From NCBI GenBank assembly GCA_038230695.1, contig JBBRMT010000128.1, positions 1 to 12,825 of the forward strand: a DNA stretch of 12,825 nt. Reading direction: 5' to 3'. The stretch is from QHBQ01 sp038230695 (GTDB taxonomy: Bacteria > Chloroflexota > Chloroflexia > QHBQ01). A program made the translations under genes and the position numbers. The first letter of the stretch is position 1. Every line of letters starts with the position of its first letter. Positions 1 to 7,304 of this stretch are shown here, one piece after another. The notes beneath the pieces are model-generated. The model was not told the DNA's origin, ran no database searches, and worked only from the letters and a program-made list of their open reading frames with translations.

Positions 1-1696
1 CTTGCGAGTAGTTGCCGCAGCCATCGTTGGTCGCTGCCAGTTCGGTGACGACGTAACTGGAGTAGGGATACGCGCCGACGGTGGCGCTATACCAGGCAAA
101 CGCAGCGGTAGCATCATCAAGTTCGGGCTGGCTACCACCCAATATATGCCCCGGCAGGAAGAATCCGTAGATGGTGGCGCTGCCCACAGTTCGGCGCAGG
201 GCAGGATTTTGCAGCGGGTTGACCAGGCGGGGCGAGATGGTGGCGGCCACACCACGCACGGCGGGCGCAGTGTACAGCCACTCGCGATCGCTAATTTGTT
301 GCGGGTTGCCGGTAGCGGCAACCACAATCGGGCTGGCAGCGCTATAGGTAATCCTATAGTTAGCAGTCGCGTTCACGCCGAGGTCGCCCGCGTTGGCGTA
401 GGGGTATTGCAGCCAGCCGCCGTTTTCATAGGGCATTACGCTGGGCAGCCAGTCGCCCAGGGTGAGAACATCGCTGGCCGCACTGTAGCCGAAGCGTCCT
501 CCGTTGGATGGTGGGCTGAGGCTGAAGTTTAGGCTGAAGCTGGTGACCTGGCCGGGCGACAGCGGCGAGGTCGGAGTTAGTTCCAGGTTGACCTCATCGC
601 GCCAGCGGGTGGATAGCGCTTGCCCGGCACTGCCGCTTATGTCGCCCATATTCAGCACGCCCGTATAGTGGTTGGCGACCACGCGTAGGACGATGCTGCG
701 GAGCGCGATGGCGGAGCTATTGGTATATGTAACCGTTTCATGCACACTGACGCTGCGGTTGGCGTGGATGTTGGCGGCCACATCATAGCTGGTGTAATCG
801 CGGGTTGACTTCTCCTCGTGGGCCAGGGGGCTAGAGTAGCGCCATTTATAGTATGCCCGCCCGATATTGGCGAACTCTACCTGGAAAGAGGGTGGGTTGG
901 CGGGAGTGTAGGTAAGCGCCCGCCGCTCGAATAGCTGCACCAGCACGTTAGCGTTCTGACCATTGATGGTGACTGCTGTCCAGTACGGTTCGGTAATAGG
1001 ATGGCCGAGGACGTAGAGCCAGTTGGGGGCGAACAGCGGGCTGCCAGCCTGGGCCAGTTGCCAGAATGGTGAGGCGATATTGTGGCCGCTGGCCGCGTCG
1101 AAGTAGGCATATATGTGGTTTGTTGAGGCATCGGGTAGAGACATCATAGTGCGTACCTTGCCACCCGCCTCAATCGCCGACAAGAGCTGACTGCCAGTAC
1201 GATCAATATCAGGGCCGGTTAGATTAGCAAAATCAGCATAACTCGGCCCATCGTCGCCCGCGACTGGGATATTTGCTGGGATGCGCTGCTCGTATCCGTC
1301 GGCAGTCTGCAACTGGCCGCTGACCATCTCCTTGACCAGCAGCCCGCTGGTAACGTACCAGGGCGAGTTGGATTCAGCGGTGGGGTCATTGACCTCCAGC
1401 CGCCCCTTGTCGAAGTATTGCACCAGATGGTTGCCGGAGGGCGTGGCGGCAGGCTCGTATGTGGTAAGGAACGCGCCTGGCCCCCACACCCACGAGTGGC
1501 TTGCGCCCTTGCCCACGCTGCCGTCCGCCGCCTGCCACACGCGGGCGATCGCAGAGGAGGCAAACTCGTCGGTCGGTGCGCTTAGAGATGAGGCATGAGG
1601 AATGAGGGATGAGTCTGCGCGGGCCGAGTCTGGACGAGCAGGGATTAGCAGAGCGATAATCAAGGCAATGGTAAAAATGGTGGAGAGGCGTTTCAA
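1..1696 (-). CDS. Secreted M1-family metallopeptidase-like protein with Chloroflexota N-terminal module (3' end outside window)
   Basis: One open frame gives 565 residues up to the window edge with no stop. The start is TTG at 1696-1694; an in-frame TAG lies five codons upstream, so no longer start exists, and this start gives a good signal peptide (basic KR, a hydrophobic run at about 5-18, then ARA at 25-27). Residues about 40-290 form a Chloroflexota-type extracellular module: QYFDKGRLE near 93-101, LGHPITEPYW at 230-239, QLFERRALTYTP near 254-265 and YYKWRY at 282-287. From about 298 the sequence resembles the N-terminal beta domain of M1 aminopeptidases, and YPYSSYVVTEL at 543-553 looks like the start of the catalytic domain. 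The HEXXH zinc site would lie beyond the edge, so activity cannot be judged. The TTG overlaps the stop of the restriction endonuclease gene (TTGA), suggesting translational coupling. The M1 assignment is from pattern memory and moderately sure; the secreted module is surer. Confidence 0.72.
   Translation of the reverse strand, partial: MKRLSTIFTIALIIALLIPARPDSARADSSLIPHASSLSAPTDEFASSAIARVWQAADGSVGKGASHSWVWGPGAFLTTYEPAATPSGNHLVQYFDKGRLEVNDPTAESNSPWYVTSGLLVKEMVSGQLQTADGYEQRIPANIPVAGDDGPSYADFANLTGPDIDRTGSQLLSAIEAGGKVRTMMSLPDASTNHIYAYFDAASGHNIASPFWQLAQAGSPLFAPNWLYVLGHPITEPYWTAVTINGQNANVLVQLFERRALTYTPANPPSFQVEFANIGRAYYKWRYSSPLAHEEKSTRDYTSYDVAANIHANRSVSVHETVTYTNSSAIALRSIVLRVVANHYTGVLNMGDISGSAGQALSTRWRDEVNLELTPTSPLSPGQVTSFSLNFSLSPPSNGGRFGYSAASDVLTLGDWLPSVMPYENGGWLQYPYANAGDLGVNATANYRITYSAASPIVVAATGNPQQISDREWLYTAPAVRGVAATISPRLVNPLQNPALRRTVGSATIYGFFLPGHILGGSQPELDDATAAFAWYSATVGAYPYSSYVVTELAATNDGCGNYSQ
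1587..1614. repeat. Four-unit heptamer tandem repeat inside the peptidase coding sequence
   Basis: On the plus strand four 7-bp units run end to end with consensus NATGAGG (the last ends in T). They code for residues about 28-37 of the peptidase, directly after the signal peptide. Because 7 is not a multiple of 3, gain or loss of one unit would shift the frame. The same repeat period occurs beside purA. Confidence 0.8.
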
Positions 1697-2499
1697 GTCT
1701 TTGGCTTTCTAGGAGTGCGCTTGTTCGTAGGATTACCTGATGCGGGAGTAGAAGTTGCCGGTGAGCTGGCGGGGGCGTTGATATTAACCAGAGCTGTCCA
1801 GTTTATTATACCAGCCTCAGTGTACAGGCTAATGAACTCAGCGGTAAACCTCTGTAGTATGGCACTCTTCTCTAGCTGATAGGCAACCCGCTTCTGAACT
1901 GAGTAGTCGCCAATAATGTCCAGTAGCTTAATGTAGAACTCAGGATCATCGGTTAGCTCTTGCCAAAGCTGACGACCAGATGAAATCCGATAGATATAAC
2001 TACTCGCTCTATTTGGTGATACCTGACCATAGCTCATGCCAAGAACCAAATCAATATGCTTTCTAATTCCTTGCTCCCTAAGCGTTTGAAACACTTTTGT
2101 GAAATCAGCATTCTGCTTGTCATATTGGCTGGCGCTAAAGGCATGAGGTCCAGACTTGAGCGAGATCACAACATAGTCCTGCTCAGTTTCTCTAATAAAG
2201 TCGGTACCCGTGATCCCTGAGCGCCGAACTTTACCGTATTGCAGGACTACTTCCTCGAAGAAGGCTTTGCCAAATATCGTTTCATCGGAGGAAGATATGT
2301 AAGCGTCCACCATTGCTGCAACAAGCTCGGAAGGCTCTTGGATGCCCAACGCACGATAGAGATATGGGTTCTTTCTCAGCAACAGGTTGGTAAGCGTGAG
2401 GCTTCGTAGAGATTTTAGTTTCTTGGTGTAGAAGGAATCCAGACACTGTCGCACTACTTGCTTAAGATCGCCAGAGTCGTGCGCGTCACTTGACGACAT
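1693..2499 (-). CDS. PmeII-like type II restriction endonuclease
   Basis: A 268-residue protein, predicted to cut DNA at the site protected by the upstream methyltransferase. The PD-(D/E)XK core is readable: GTDF with D100, then a beta strand ending SLKSG with K115, so the usual acidic residue before K is serine (S113). The pattern KSGP followed by LVLGMSYG and SSGRQLWQEL matches my recollection of the PmeII endonuclease family. The N-terminal LLLRKNPYLYRALG also fits. The C-terminal 25 or so residues are low-complexity Pro/Ser/Thr ending in basic KRTPRKPKT and look like a linker or tail. I chose ATG at 2499, 14 nt inside the methyltransferase gene, with GGAAGAGAG upstream. The frame stays open to 2619, but those added residues fully overlap the methyltransferase and are not family-like. 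Base composition looks more AT-rich than the neighbours, consistent with transfer. Recognition site unknown. Confidence 0.8.
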   Translation of the reverse strand: MSSSDAHDSGDLKQVVRQCLDSFYTKKLKSLRSLTLTNLLLRKNPYLYRALGIQEPSELVAAMVDAYISSSDETIFGKAFFEEVVLQYGKVRRSGITGTDFIRETEQDYVVISLKSGPHAFSASQYDKQNADFTKVFQTLREQGIRKHIDLVLGMSYGQVSPNRASSYIYRISSGRQLWQELTDDPEFYIKLLDIIGDYSVQKRVAYQLEKSAILQRFTAEFISLYTEAGIINWTALVNINAPASSPATSTPASGNPTNKRTPRKPKT

Positions 2500-3364
2500 A
2501 CATCTCGCTCTCTTCCTGCACAACGAGCAATTGTGGTTGGGCAGCTGCAGCATTGATGCGCTCGGCGGCAACCTGGATATAGCCAGCATCAAGCTCGATG
2601 CCAATGTAATGACGGCCAAGTTGGATAGCGGCCTCGGCAGTGGTGCCGGAGCCGATAAAGGGGTCTAGTACAATGTCGTTGGGCTGGGTAAACAGCTTGA
2701 TGAACCAGGTAGGGAGTTCAATCGGGAAGGCAGCGCTATGGTTGCGATTGGCACACTCAGTCGCCATGTGCAGGACGTTATCTGGGTAAGCCAACTCGCG
2801 GCCAACCCAGTTCTCAATCTTCTTGCCGAAGCCGCTCTGCACCCGCGAGTTATCGCGGCGCTTGTCGGTGTCGCTCAGGTTACGTAGCCGTGATTGGCTC
2901 CAGTCGCCCATCGGCACACGCACGGCATCCTGGTACATCGCAAAGTTCTTCTGTTTGGTGAAGTGCAGACAGCGTTCCCAGGCATCGCGGAAGCGGTTGG
3001 GCCACTTGCCGGGGTAGCTGTTGCGCTTGTGCCAGATGTACTCCTCAGTCCAGAGCCAACCCTGCTTACGTAGCGCGATGATCAGTTCCAGCACGTAGGT
3101 ATGACGTTCGCCGTCCACCACCCGCTCCTTGATATTAAGCACGAACGAGCCTTCGGGCTTCAGCACACGCTTCAGTTCGGCAGCAATTGGCAGAAACCAT
3201 TCAACATAGTCGTCAGGACGCACCCCGCCATAGGTATGCTGACGCTGATCGGCATAGGGTGGAGAGGTGACAATCAAATCCACACTTGCATCGGGCAAGG
3301 TGGAAAGAAGATCGCGGCAATCGCCGGGCAGTATCTTATCTAGCCAATCGGCTGTGTAAAACAT
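2486..3364 (-). CDS. DNA methyltransferase of a type II restriction-modification system (beta class, N4-cytosine or N6-adenine)
   Basis: A 292-residue S-adenosylmethionine-dependent DNA amino-methyltransferase. The catalytic motif IV, TSPPY, is at 33-37 and is followed by ADQR; the SAM-binding motif I, DPFIGSGTT, is at 234-242 near the C-terminus. Order IV before I is that of the beta class. Between them lie YVEWF, RVLKPEGSFVLNIKE and WPNRFRDAWER, common in this family. TSPPY is often found in N4-cytosine enzymes but also in N6-adenine ones, so the base is undecided. Start ATG at 3364 has a strong GGAGGG site five bases upstream. It overlaps the endonuclease gene by 14 nt and comes first, so the host would be methylated before cutting begins. 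No controller (C) protein gene is present. No separate target-recognition subunit is seen, in line with type II. Confidence 0.92.
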   Translation of the reverse strand: MFYTADWLDKILPGDCRDLLSTLPDASVDLIVTSPPYADQRQHTYGGVRPDDYVEWFLPIAAELKRVLKPEGSFVLNIKERVVDGERHTYVLELIIALRKQGWLWTEEYIWHKRNSYPGKWPNRFRDAWERCLHFTKQKNFAMYQDAVRVPMGDWSQSRLRNLSDTDKRRDNSRVQSGFGKKIENWVGRELAYPDNVLHMATECANRNHSAAFPIELPTWFIKLFTQPNDIVLDPFIGSGTTAEAAIQLGRHYIGIELDAGYIQVAAERINAAAAQPQLLVVQEESEMYVVK

Positions 3365-3396
3365 GGTGGCCCTCCATGTAGGTTTAGTATGCCTTG

Positions 3397-3405
3397 ATTA
3401 TACCA
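3397..3405 (-). promoter_or_regulatory. Extended -10 promoter of the restriction-modification genes
   Basis: On the minus strand the sequence reads TGGTATAAT, a consensus extended -10 (TGN then TATAAT). No good -35 is present 16-18 bases upstream. Transcription would start near 3390, about 26 bases before the methyltransferase ATG. The TATAAT covers the stop codon of thpR (TAA at 3400-3398), so the promoter is built from the end of the upstream gene. Confidence 0.6.
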
Positions 3406-4015
3406 TATGGGCCAAATAGCTGCTTACTAAGATTACAAACCCCGCGAACCGCATCTCCTCATAGATCGAGCCGCCCGCAGCGAGGGTGCTACGCATCAGA
3501 CGCAGTCCGTCGGCGCTGAAGCTGCCTACCGTGCCGAGGCCGATGGCGATGGCGCGGCTTACTGCATCGTCGCGCTGCTCGCGGGTGGCCTCTTTGCGGA
3601 GGCGACCCAGAGTAATGTGCGGCTTGAATGGCTTGTTCTCAGAGGCGTAGCCGAGGCTGGCAAAGGCGGCTTCAGATGCACGCTGCAGGCTATTTAGTGC
3701 GGCAAGGTCGCCGCCGAGGCCGACATAGATGTGGTTGGCGTTCGCGCCGCTGGGAAAGAAGCCCATCCCGCCCAGGGTCAGGTCGAAGCGGGGCTGCTGG
3801 CTGGCGAGGGTAGCGATAGCCTGCTCGATGGCGGGAACGCGACTGGCGGGAGTGTCGCCCAGGAACTTGATGGTAATGTGGAAGCCTTCAGGCCGCACCC
3901 AACGCACCGCATCCCAGCGCTCAAGCGCCAGCCGCGCAGTCACGCCTATTAGCGCGTCCTTTAGCTTCGGCGGTATCTCAATCGCCACGAATAGGCGGAG
4001 TGCAGTTTCAGGCAT
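3398..4015 (-). CDS. thpR: RNA 2',3'-cyclic phosphodiesterase (2'-5' RNA ligase family)
   Basis: A 205-residue member of the 2H phosphoesterase family, which opens 2',3'-cyclic phosphates on RNA ends. Both family-defining HxTx motifs are present: HITI at 46-49 (within FHITIKFLGD) and HITL at 133-136 (followed by GRL). The N-terminal LRLFVAIEIPP is the usual first strand of ThpR. I chose ATG at 4015, which overlaps the end of the transporter gene by 8 nt and has AAAGG about 10 bases upstream; an open frame continues to 4345 but that part is a shadow of the transporter gene. The last 13 or so residues (hydrophobic, ending LAHMV) run past the usual end of the fold and may be a recent extension created where the next gene's promoter lies. 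Cytoplasmic. Its biological role in bacteria remains loosely defined. Confidence 0.92.
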   Translation of the reverse strand: MPETALRLFVAIEIPPKLKDALIGVTARLALERWDAVRWVRPEGFHITIKFLGDTPASRVPAIEQAIATLASQQPRFDLTLGGMGFFPSGANANHIYVGLGGDLAALNSLQRASEAAFASLGYASENKPFKPHITLGRLRKEATREQRDDAVSRAIAIGLGTVGSFSADGLRLMRSTLAAGGSIYEEMRFAGFVILVSSYLAHMV

Positions 4016-4967
4016 CGGGGATGACCTTTCTGCGCCGCACCTGCAAGAGCAGCACGGCGGTGATGATAAAGGCGCCGCCCAGCAGTTGCAGCCCGCCCAA
4101 CTGCTGGCCGAGCAGCAGCCAGCCGCTAATCGCGGTGATGACCGGCTCCAGCGTGCTGATGATGGTGGCACGGCTGGGGCCGAGCCGCACCAGACCGGCG
4201 AAGAAGGTGGTAATCGCCAGCACCGTGCCGAGTAGGGCCACGCCGAGGATGTCGAGCCAGCCGTTGGGTTGCACATCCAGGGGACGGAACTGGCCGCTAG
4301 CCAGCCCATAGAACAGCAGCACGAGCGCAGCGGCGGTGAAGACATAGGCGCTGGCGGTTAGCGCGGAGATGCCCACCATGATGCGGGTGCTGAGGATGAT
4401 GTACAGCGCGTAGATAACCACGCCAAAAAGGGCGAGGCCGATGCCGAGCAGCAGGTCGGACTGCGTGCCTGCTGGTGCGCCAATCACCAGCGCCACGCCC
4501 GCCAAAGCCAGCGCGAGGGCTAGCATTTTGGGCAGGCTCATATGCTCCTTGAAGATCAGCCAGGCCAGAATGACCACGATGGCGGGGTGGATGAAAAGGA
4601 TAATCGAAGTGAGGCCAACCGGGATGTAACGAATAGAATTGAAGTAGGCCAACGCCTGTCCCACATACATTGCGCCTAGCAAGGCGAGGCCGAGCAGCTT
4701 GCGCCTATCCCGCACGCCCAGCCGCTGGTGGGTAAGCGCCAGGTAAGGCCACAGCAGCGCGGCGGCTATGGTGAAGCGCATCGCCAGCAGCGTGACAGTA
4801 TTAGCGCCAGCGCCATAGGACCATACCGCGAACACGCCCATTACCCCAAAGCCGCAAGCGGAGAGCAGGATGAAGATCGCACCCAGTCCCTCCTGGCCCT
4901 GGATGCTGCGGGCCTCTTGAGGGGCGGGTTTGATCGGCTGCTGCGGTTGTTCAAGTGTCTGCGCCAT
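4008..4967 (-). CDS. EamA/DMT-superfamily membrane transporter
   Basis: A 319-residue integral membrane protein of the drug/metabolite transporter superfamily, built from two EamA repeats with about ten hydrophobic segments. The first about 27 residues are a Gln/Pro-rich cytoplasmic leader, followed by the first helix (LGAIFILLSACGFGVMG). Typical EamA signatures are visible: a loop PVGLTSIILFIHPAIVVILAWL near the end of repeat one and TIISTLEPVITAISGWLLLG, reported here only in part, near the end of repeat two. The C-terminus is a short basic tail (RRRK). Substrate cannot be predicted; these proteins export or import amino acids, nucleotides or other small metabolites. ATG at 4967 lies 8 nt after the glycosyltransferase stop with only a weak ribosome site, so expression may depend on coupling to the gene before it. 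Confidence 0.9.
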   Translation of the reverse strand: MAQTLEQPQQPIKPAPQEARSIQGQEGLGAIFILLSACGFGVMGVFAVWSYGAGANTVTLLAMRFTIAAALLWPYLALTHQRLGVRDRRKLLGLALLGAMYVGQALAYFNSIRYIPVGLTSIILFIHPAIVVILAWLIFKEHMSLPKMLALALALAGVALVIGAPAGTQSDLLLGIGLALFGVVIYALYIILSTRIMVGISALTASAYVFTAAALVLLFYGLASGQFRPLDVQPNGWLDILGVALLGTVLAITTFFAGLVRLGPSRATIISTLEPVITAISGWLLLGQQLGGLQLLGGAFIITAVLLLQVRRRKVIPDA

Positions 4968-4975
4968 GTTGCTCG

Positions 4976-7213
4976 TTATTTATTTAGCAGCTTCTGCCCC
5001 AGCAGATCGAGCGCAACCGAAGCGCAGGGATTGCTGCCATCGGCGGAGGGTAGGCACTGCATATGCGCCCGCTCGAACCATTGGGTAGTGATAACCTTGC
5101 TAGTCGCGGGGTTGATGTCTTCCACCTGTTCGCTGATGGGGAAGCCGAAGATGGGCAAGCCGCCACCCGCCTGCCACTCTTGTAGAAACGGGCCGGAGAT
5201 GGAGTGGTTGGTTTCGGTAAAATAGGCACAGTTGGTTTTGCAGGCATCGGGGCCGGGCGAGGGTGGGAAGTGCTTACCCACAGTGTACTCCGTGCCGAGG
5301 TTGCCGAGGGTAATCGCGTTGGGCTGCCCCACTTTATCGGGATGGTACTCCATCCGCGCCCGCTCGAACCACTGTACCTGATAGGGCGGGTTGGCGTTCG
5401 GCACGTCCTGGGGTGTAGATATGGGATAGCCGAAAGCGCCTACACTGCCATGCTGCTCCCAGAACTCGCGGTAGGGGCTGCTCAGGCTCGCGCCGGTTTG
5501 GGGGAAGAACAGCGCGTTGGGGTCGCCCTTCTGGTTCAGGTCGAAGATAACGTAGAGCGAGTCGCTGCGGGTCAGTTTGTAGGCAGCCAGCATATCTTTG
5601 AAGAAGGTGGGGCCAAGCGCAGGGTCGCTGATATTGGCGGTGACGAAGTAGGCTGCGCCCTGCTGGTGTAGTTGCTCGACCGCTGCGGCGGTAACTGAGG
5701 GTAGCTGACTGACCTCATAATGCCAGCCAAAGCGACCTGAGTAGTAGAATAGCTCGGCGAAGGCATCGCCCGCGATGATCACCTTCTTGTCGGCTGGCAC
5801 CGTCTGTTGAATGGCGGCGGCGATGGTGTCGCGGTAGAACAGCGTCTTGCTGGTGTCGTAGAGCGGCTGGATGCGACTGTAGCTAGCCTGAGCAATTAGC
5901 AAAAAGACCAGCAGCATGGCAACCGCCACCGCGGGCAGCATTGCCCCTGGCGCACGCTGCGGCTTCATCCCATTGCGCTGCGCGGCCAGCAGATCCAATC
6001 CCATTTGCGCCCACGCGCCCAACTGCGCCAATCCCATACCGATAAAGGCGGCGGCCACTGGCGCGAGTGGCAGCACGTAATACTCCTGCCCCGACACCCC
6101 CTGCGCCCCTACAAGGAAGAAGGCCGCTACCCCCAGCAGCCAGAAGTGGTAGAACCAGTGATAAGGCCGCCGCGCATGGCGAAATAGACCGATAGCAAAC
6201 AAAATCAGCCCCGGCCAGGTGAGGATGTCGTTCAGCAGCCAGCCACCCACCAGCTTGTAATAGTTGGGGTCGAACCACAGTTGCGCCGAGTTTAGCTTGT
6301 CGCCAATGCCGAAGGTGAGGCCCGTCTGCTGCCCCAGCGAGTGGGCGTAGCCATACCACCACAGCGGCAGACCGACGGCAACCACGCCGAAGACCGCCAG
6401 CTCGACCGCGTAGCGACGGCGGCCCACGTTATCCAGCCCGCGCATACGTGTCGCCGCGATGTAGCCGATGGGAATGAGGATGAGCAGGTTGGGTAGCTTG
6501 ACCAATGCGGCGAGGGCAGCGAGGGTAGCCGCGACTGCCAGCGCGGTATAGCGCGGGCGCGAGGCAGCCGTCGTCTCGTTATCCACCTCTACGGCATCGG
6601 CGTGGCGGATGAAGGCATAAAGGGCAGCGACGGCGAAGAACAGCATCGCGCTATCAGGCATGAAGGCGCGGCCAAAGTAGATGGCGAACGGGCAGATGGC
6701 GATGAAGATGGCGGCGTACAGCGCGGTCAATGAGCCGCTAAGTCGCGCCACCAGCCGAAAGGTCATCAGCGTCGCGCCCACCGAGAAGCTCGCGCTGACC
6801 AGGCGGCCAATCCACTCATGCACGCCCAGCGGCGCGTATAGCAGCGCAACCAGATACGTATAGAGGGGGAACTCGCTTTCGATGTAGCCGGGGGTTGCGC
6901 CGCCCCAATTGACGGTGGGGTGGAAGGGGTTGTAGCCGAGGTTGTGGAAGTTGCGGGCAATCGAGGCAGTATCAGCCTGCCGCCAGGAGTGAAAGTCGAG
7001 CAGCGGCGCACCAATTGCCACCAGCCGTGCCATCGCCGCCAGTATAAGGATAGCGAACAGGTAGGGGCGCGGGTCGAACGCCGCGCTGGCTGCTTCTGCG
7101 GCAGGCCGATTGCCCGCCAGCACGCGGGGCGGCGGCGCAACTGGCCGCATTGCCGTCTGCGTGCGGGGCGGCTCCGGTGGAGTGAAGATTACGTTGTTAG
7201 GGCGGTTCTTCAT
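4976..7213 (-). CDS. GT39-like membrane glycosyltransferase with two C-terminal extracellular FERAR modules
   Basis: A 745-residue protein. After a Pro-rich cytoplasmic leader (about 1-50), residues about 50-450 contain around ten or more membrane segments of the ArnT/PMT-like glycosyltransferase family 39 (polyprenyl-phosphate sugar donors). Visible signatures are DFHSWRQADTA at 73-83 in the first outer loop, which carries the candidate catalytic aspartate, ESEFPLYTYL, and GRAFMPDSAMLFF. A soluble part follows, and residues about 569-742 hold two related modules: FFPQTG at 569-574 with FGYPIST at 594 and FERARMEYHP at 616; then YFTETN with FGFPISEQ and FERAHMQ at 713. The second module alone has C658, C662, C720 and C730, possibly disulfide-bonded outside the cell. 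ATG at 7213 lacks a clear ribosome site; M22 is an alternative start. Acceptor and sugar unknown. Confidence 0.85.
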   Translation of the reverse strand: MKNRPNNVIFTPPEPPRTQTAMRPVAPPPRVLAGNRPAAEAASAAFDPRPYLFAILILAAMARLVAIGAPLLDFHSWRQADTASIARNFHNLGYNPFHPTVNWGGATPGYIESEFPLYTYLVALLYAPLGVHEWIGRLVSASFSVGATLMTFRLVARLSGSLTALYAAIFIAICPFAIYFGRAFMPDSAMLFFAVAALYAFIRHADAVEVDNETTAASRPRYTALAVAATLAALAALVKLPNLLILIPIGYIAATRMRGLDNVGRRRYAVELAVFGVVAVGLPLWWYGYAHSLGQQTGLTFGIGDKLNSAQLWFDPNYYKLVGGWLLNDILTWPGLILFAIGLFRHARRPYHWFYHFWLLGVAAFFLVGAQGVSGQEYYVLPLAPVAAAFIGMGLAQLGAWAQMGLDLLAAQRNGMKPQRAPGAMLPAVAVAMLLVFLLIAQASYSRIQPLYDTSKTLFYRDTIAAAIQQTVPADKKVIIAGDAFAELFYYSGRFGWHYEVSQLPSVTAAAVEQLHQQGAAYFVTANISDPALGPTFFKDMLAAYKLTRSDSLYVIFDLNQKGDPNALFFPQTGASLSSPYREFWEQHGSVGAFGYPISTPQDVPNANPPYQVQWFERARMEYHPDKVGQPNAITLGNLGTEYTVGKHFPPSPGPDACKTNCAYFTETNHSISGPFLQEWQAGGGLPIFGFPISEQVEDINPATSKVITTQWFERAHMQCLPSADGSNPCASVALDLLGQKLLNK

Positions 7214-7216
7214 CGT

Positions 7217-7251
7217 GAGTGCTGTGTGCTAGGTGCTAATTGATTAGTGAA
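7217..7251. repeat. Heptamer tandem repeat upstream of the glycosyltransferase gene
   Basis: Three clear 7-bp units (GAGTGCT, GTGTGCT, AGGTGCT at 7217-7237) continue as two degenerate ones to 7251. The array sits just before the ATG at 7213 and takes the place of a normal ribosome-binding site. Confidence 0.65.
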
Positions 7252-7253
7252 GT

Positions 7254-7276
7254 GGTTGGGTAAAGGCGGCCCAACC
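7254..7276 (-). terminator. Hairpin downstream of purA, possible weak terminator or attenuator
   Basis: A perfect 7-bp inverted repeat, GGTTGGG against CCCAACC, with a 9-base loop, lies 25 bases past the purA stop. No U-run follows on the minus strand, so it may be an RNA-stabilising or processing hairpin rather than a true intrinsic terminator. Confidence 0.4.
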
Positions 7277-7304
7277 CATTCCACCTTCTACCTTCTACAT
7301 TCAC
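7277..7304. repeat. Heptamer tandem repeat spanning the purA stop codon
   Basis: Four 7-bp units in register: CATTCCA, two identical CCTTCTA units, then CATTCAC. The last unit contains the purA stop (TGA at 7303-7301), so the array starts in the final codons and fills the first bases of the 3' untranslated region. Confidence 0.6.

Noticed and set aside
2..532. Open plus-strand frame of 176 codons at the left edge
   Set aside because: It is antisense to the continuous peptidase frame, which carries a signal peptide and recognisable domain motifs. No ribosome site and no known domain.
2500..2619. Longer N-terminus for the restriction endonuclease
   Set aside because: The 40 extra residues lie wholly within the methyltransferase gene in another frame. 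ATG at 2499 is better placed and starts the family-like sequence.
4016..4345. Longer N-terminus for ThpR
   Set aside because: The 110 extra residues are a Ser/Pro/Cys/Trp-rich shadow of the transporter gene; ThpR families start near LRLFVAIE.
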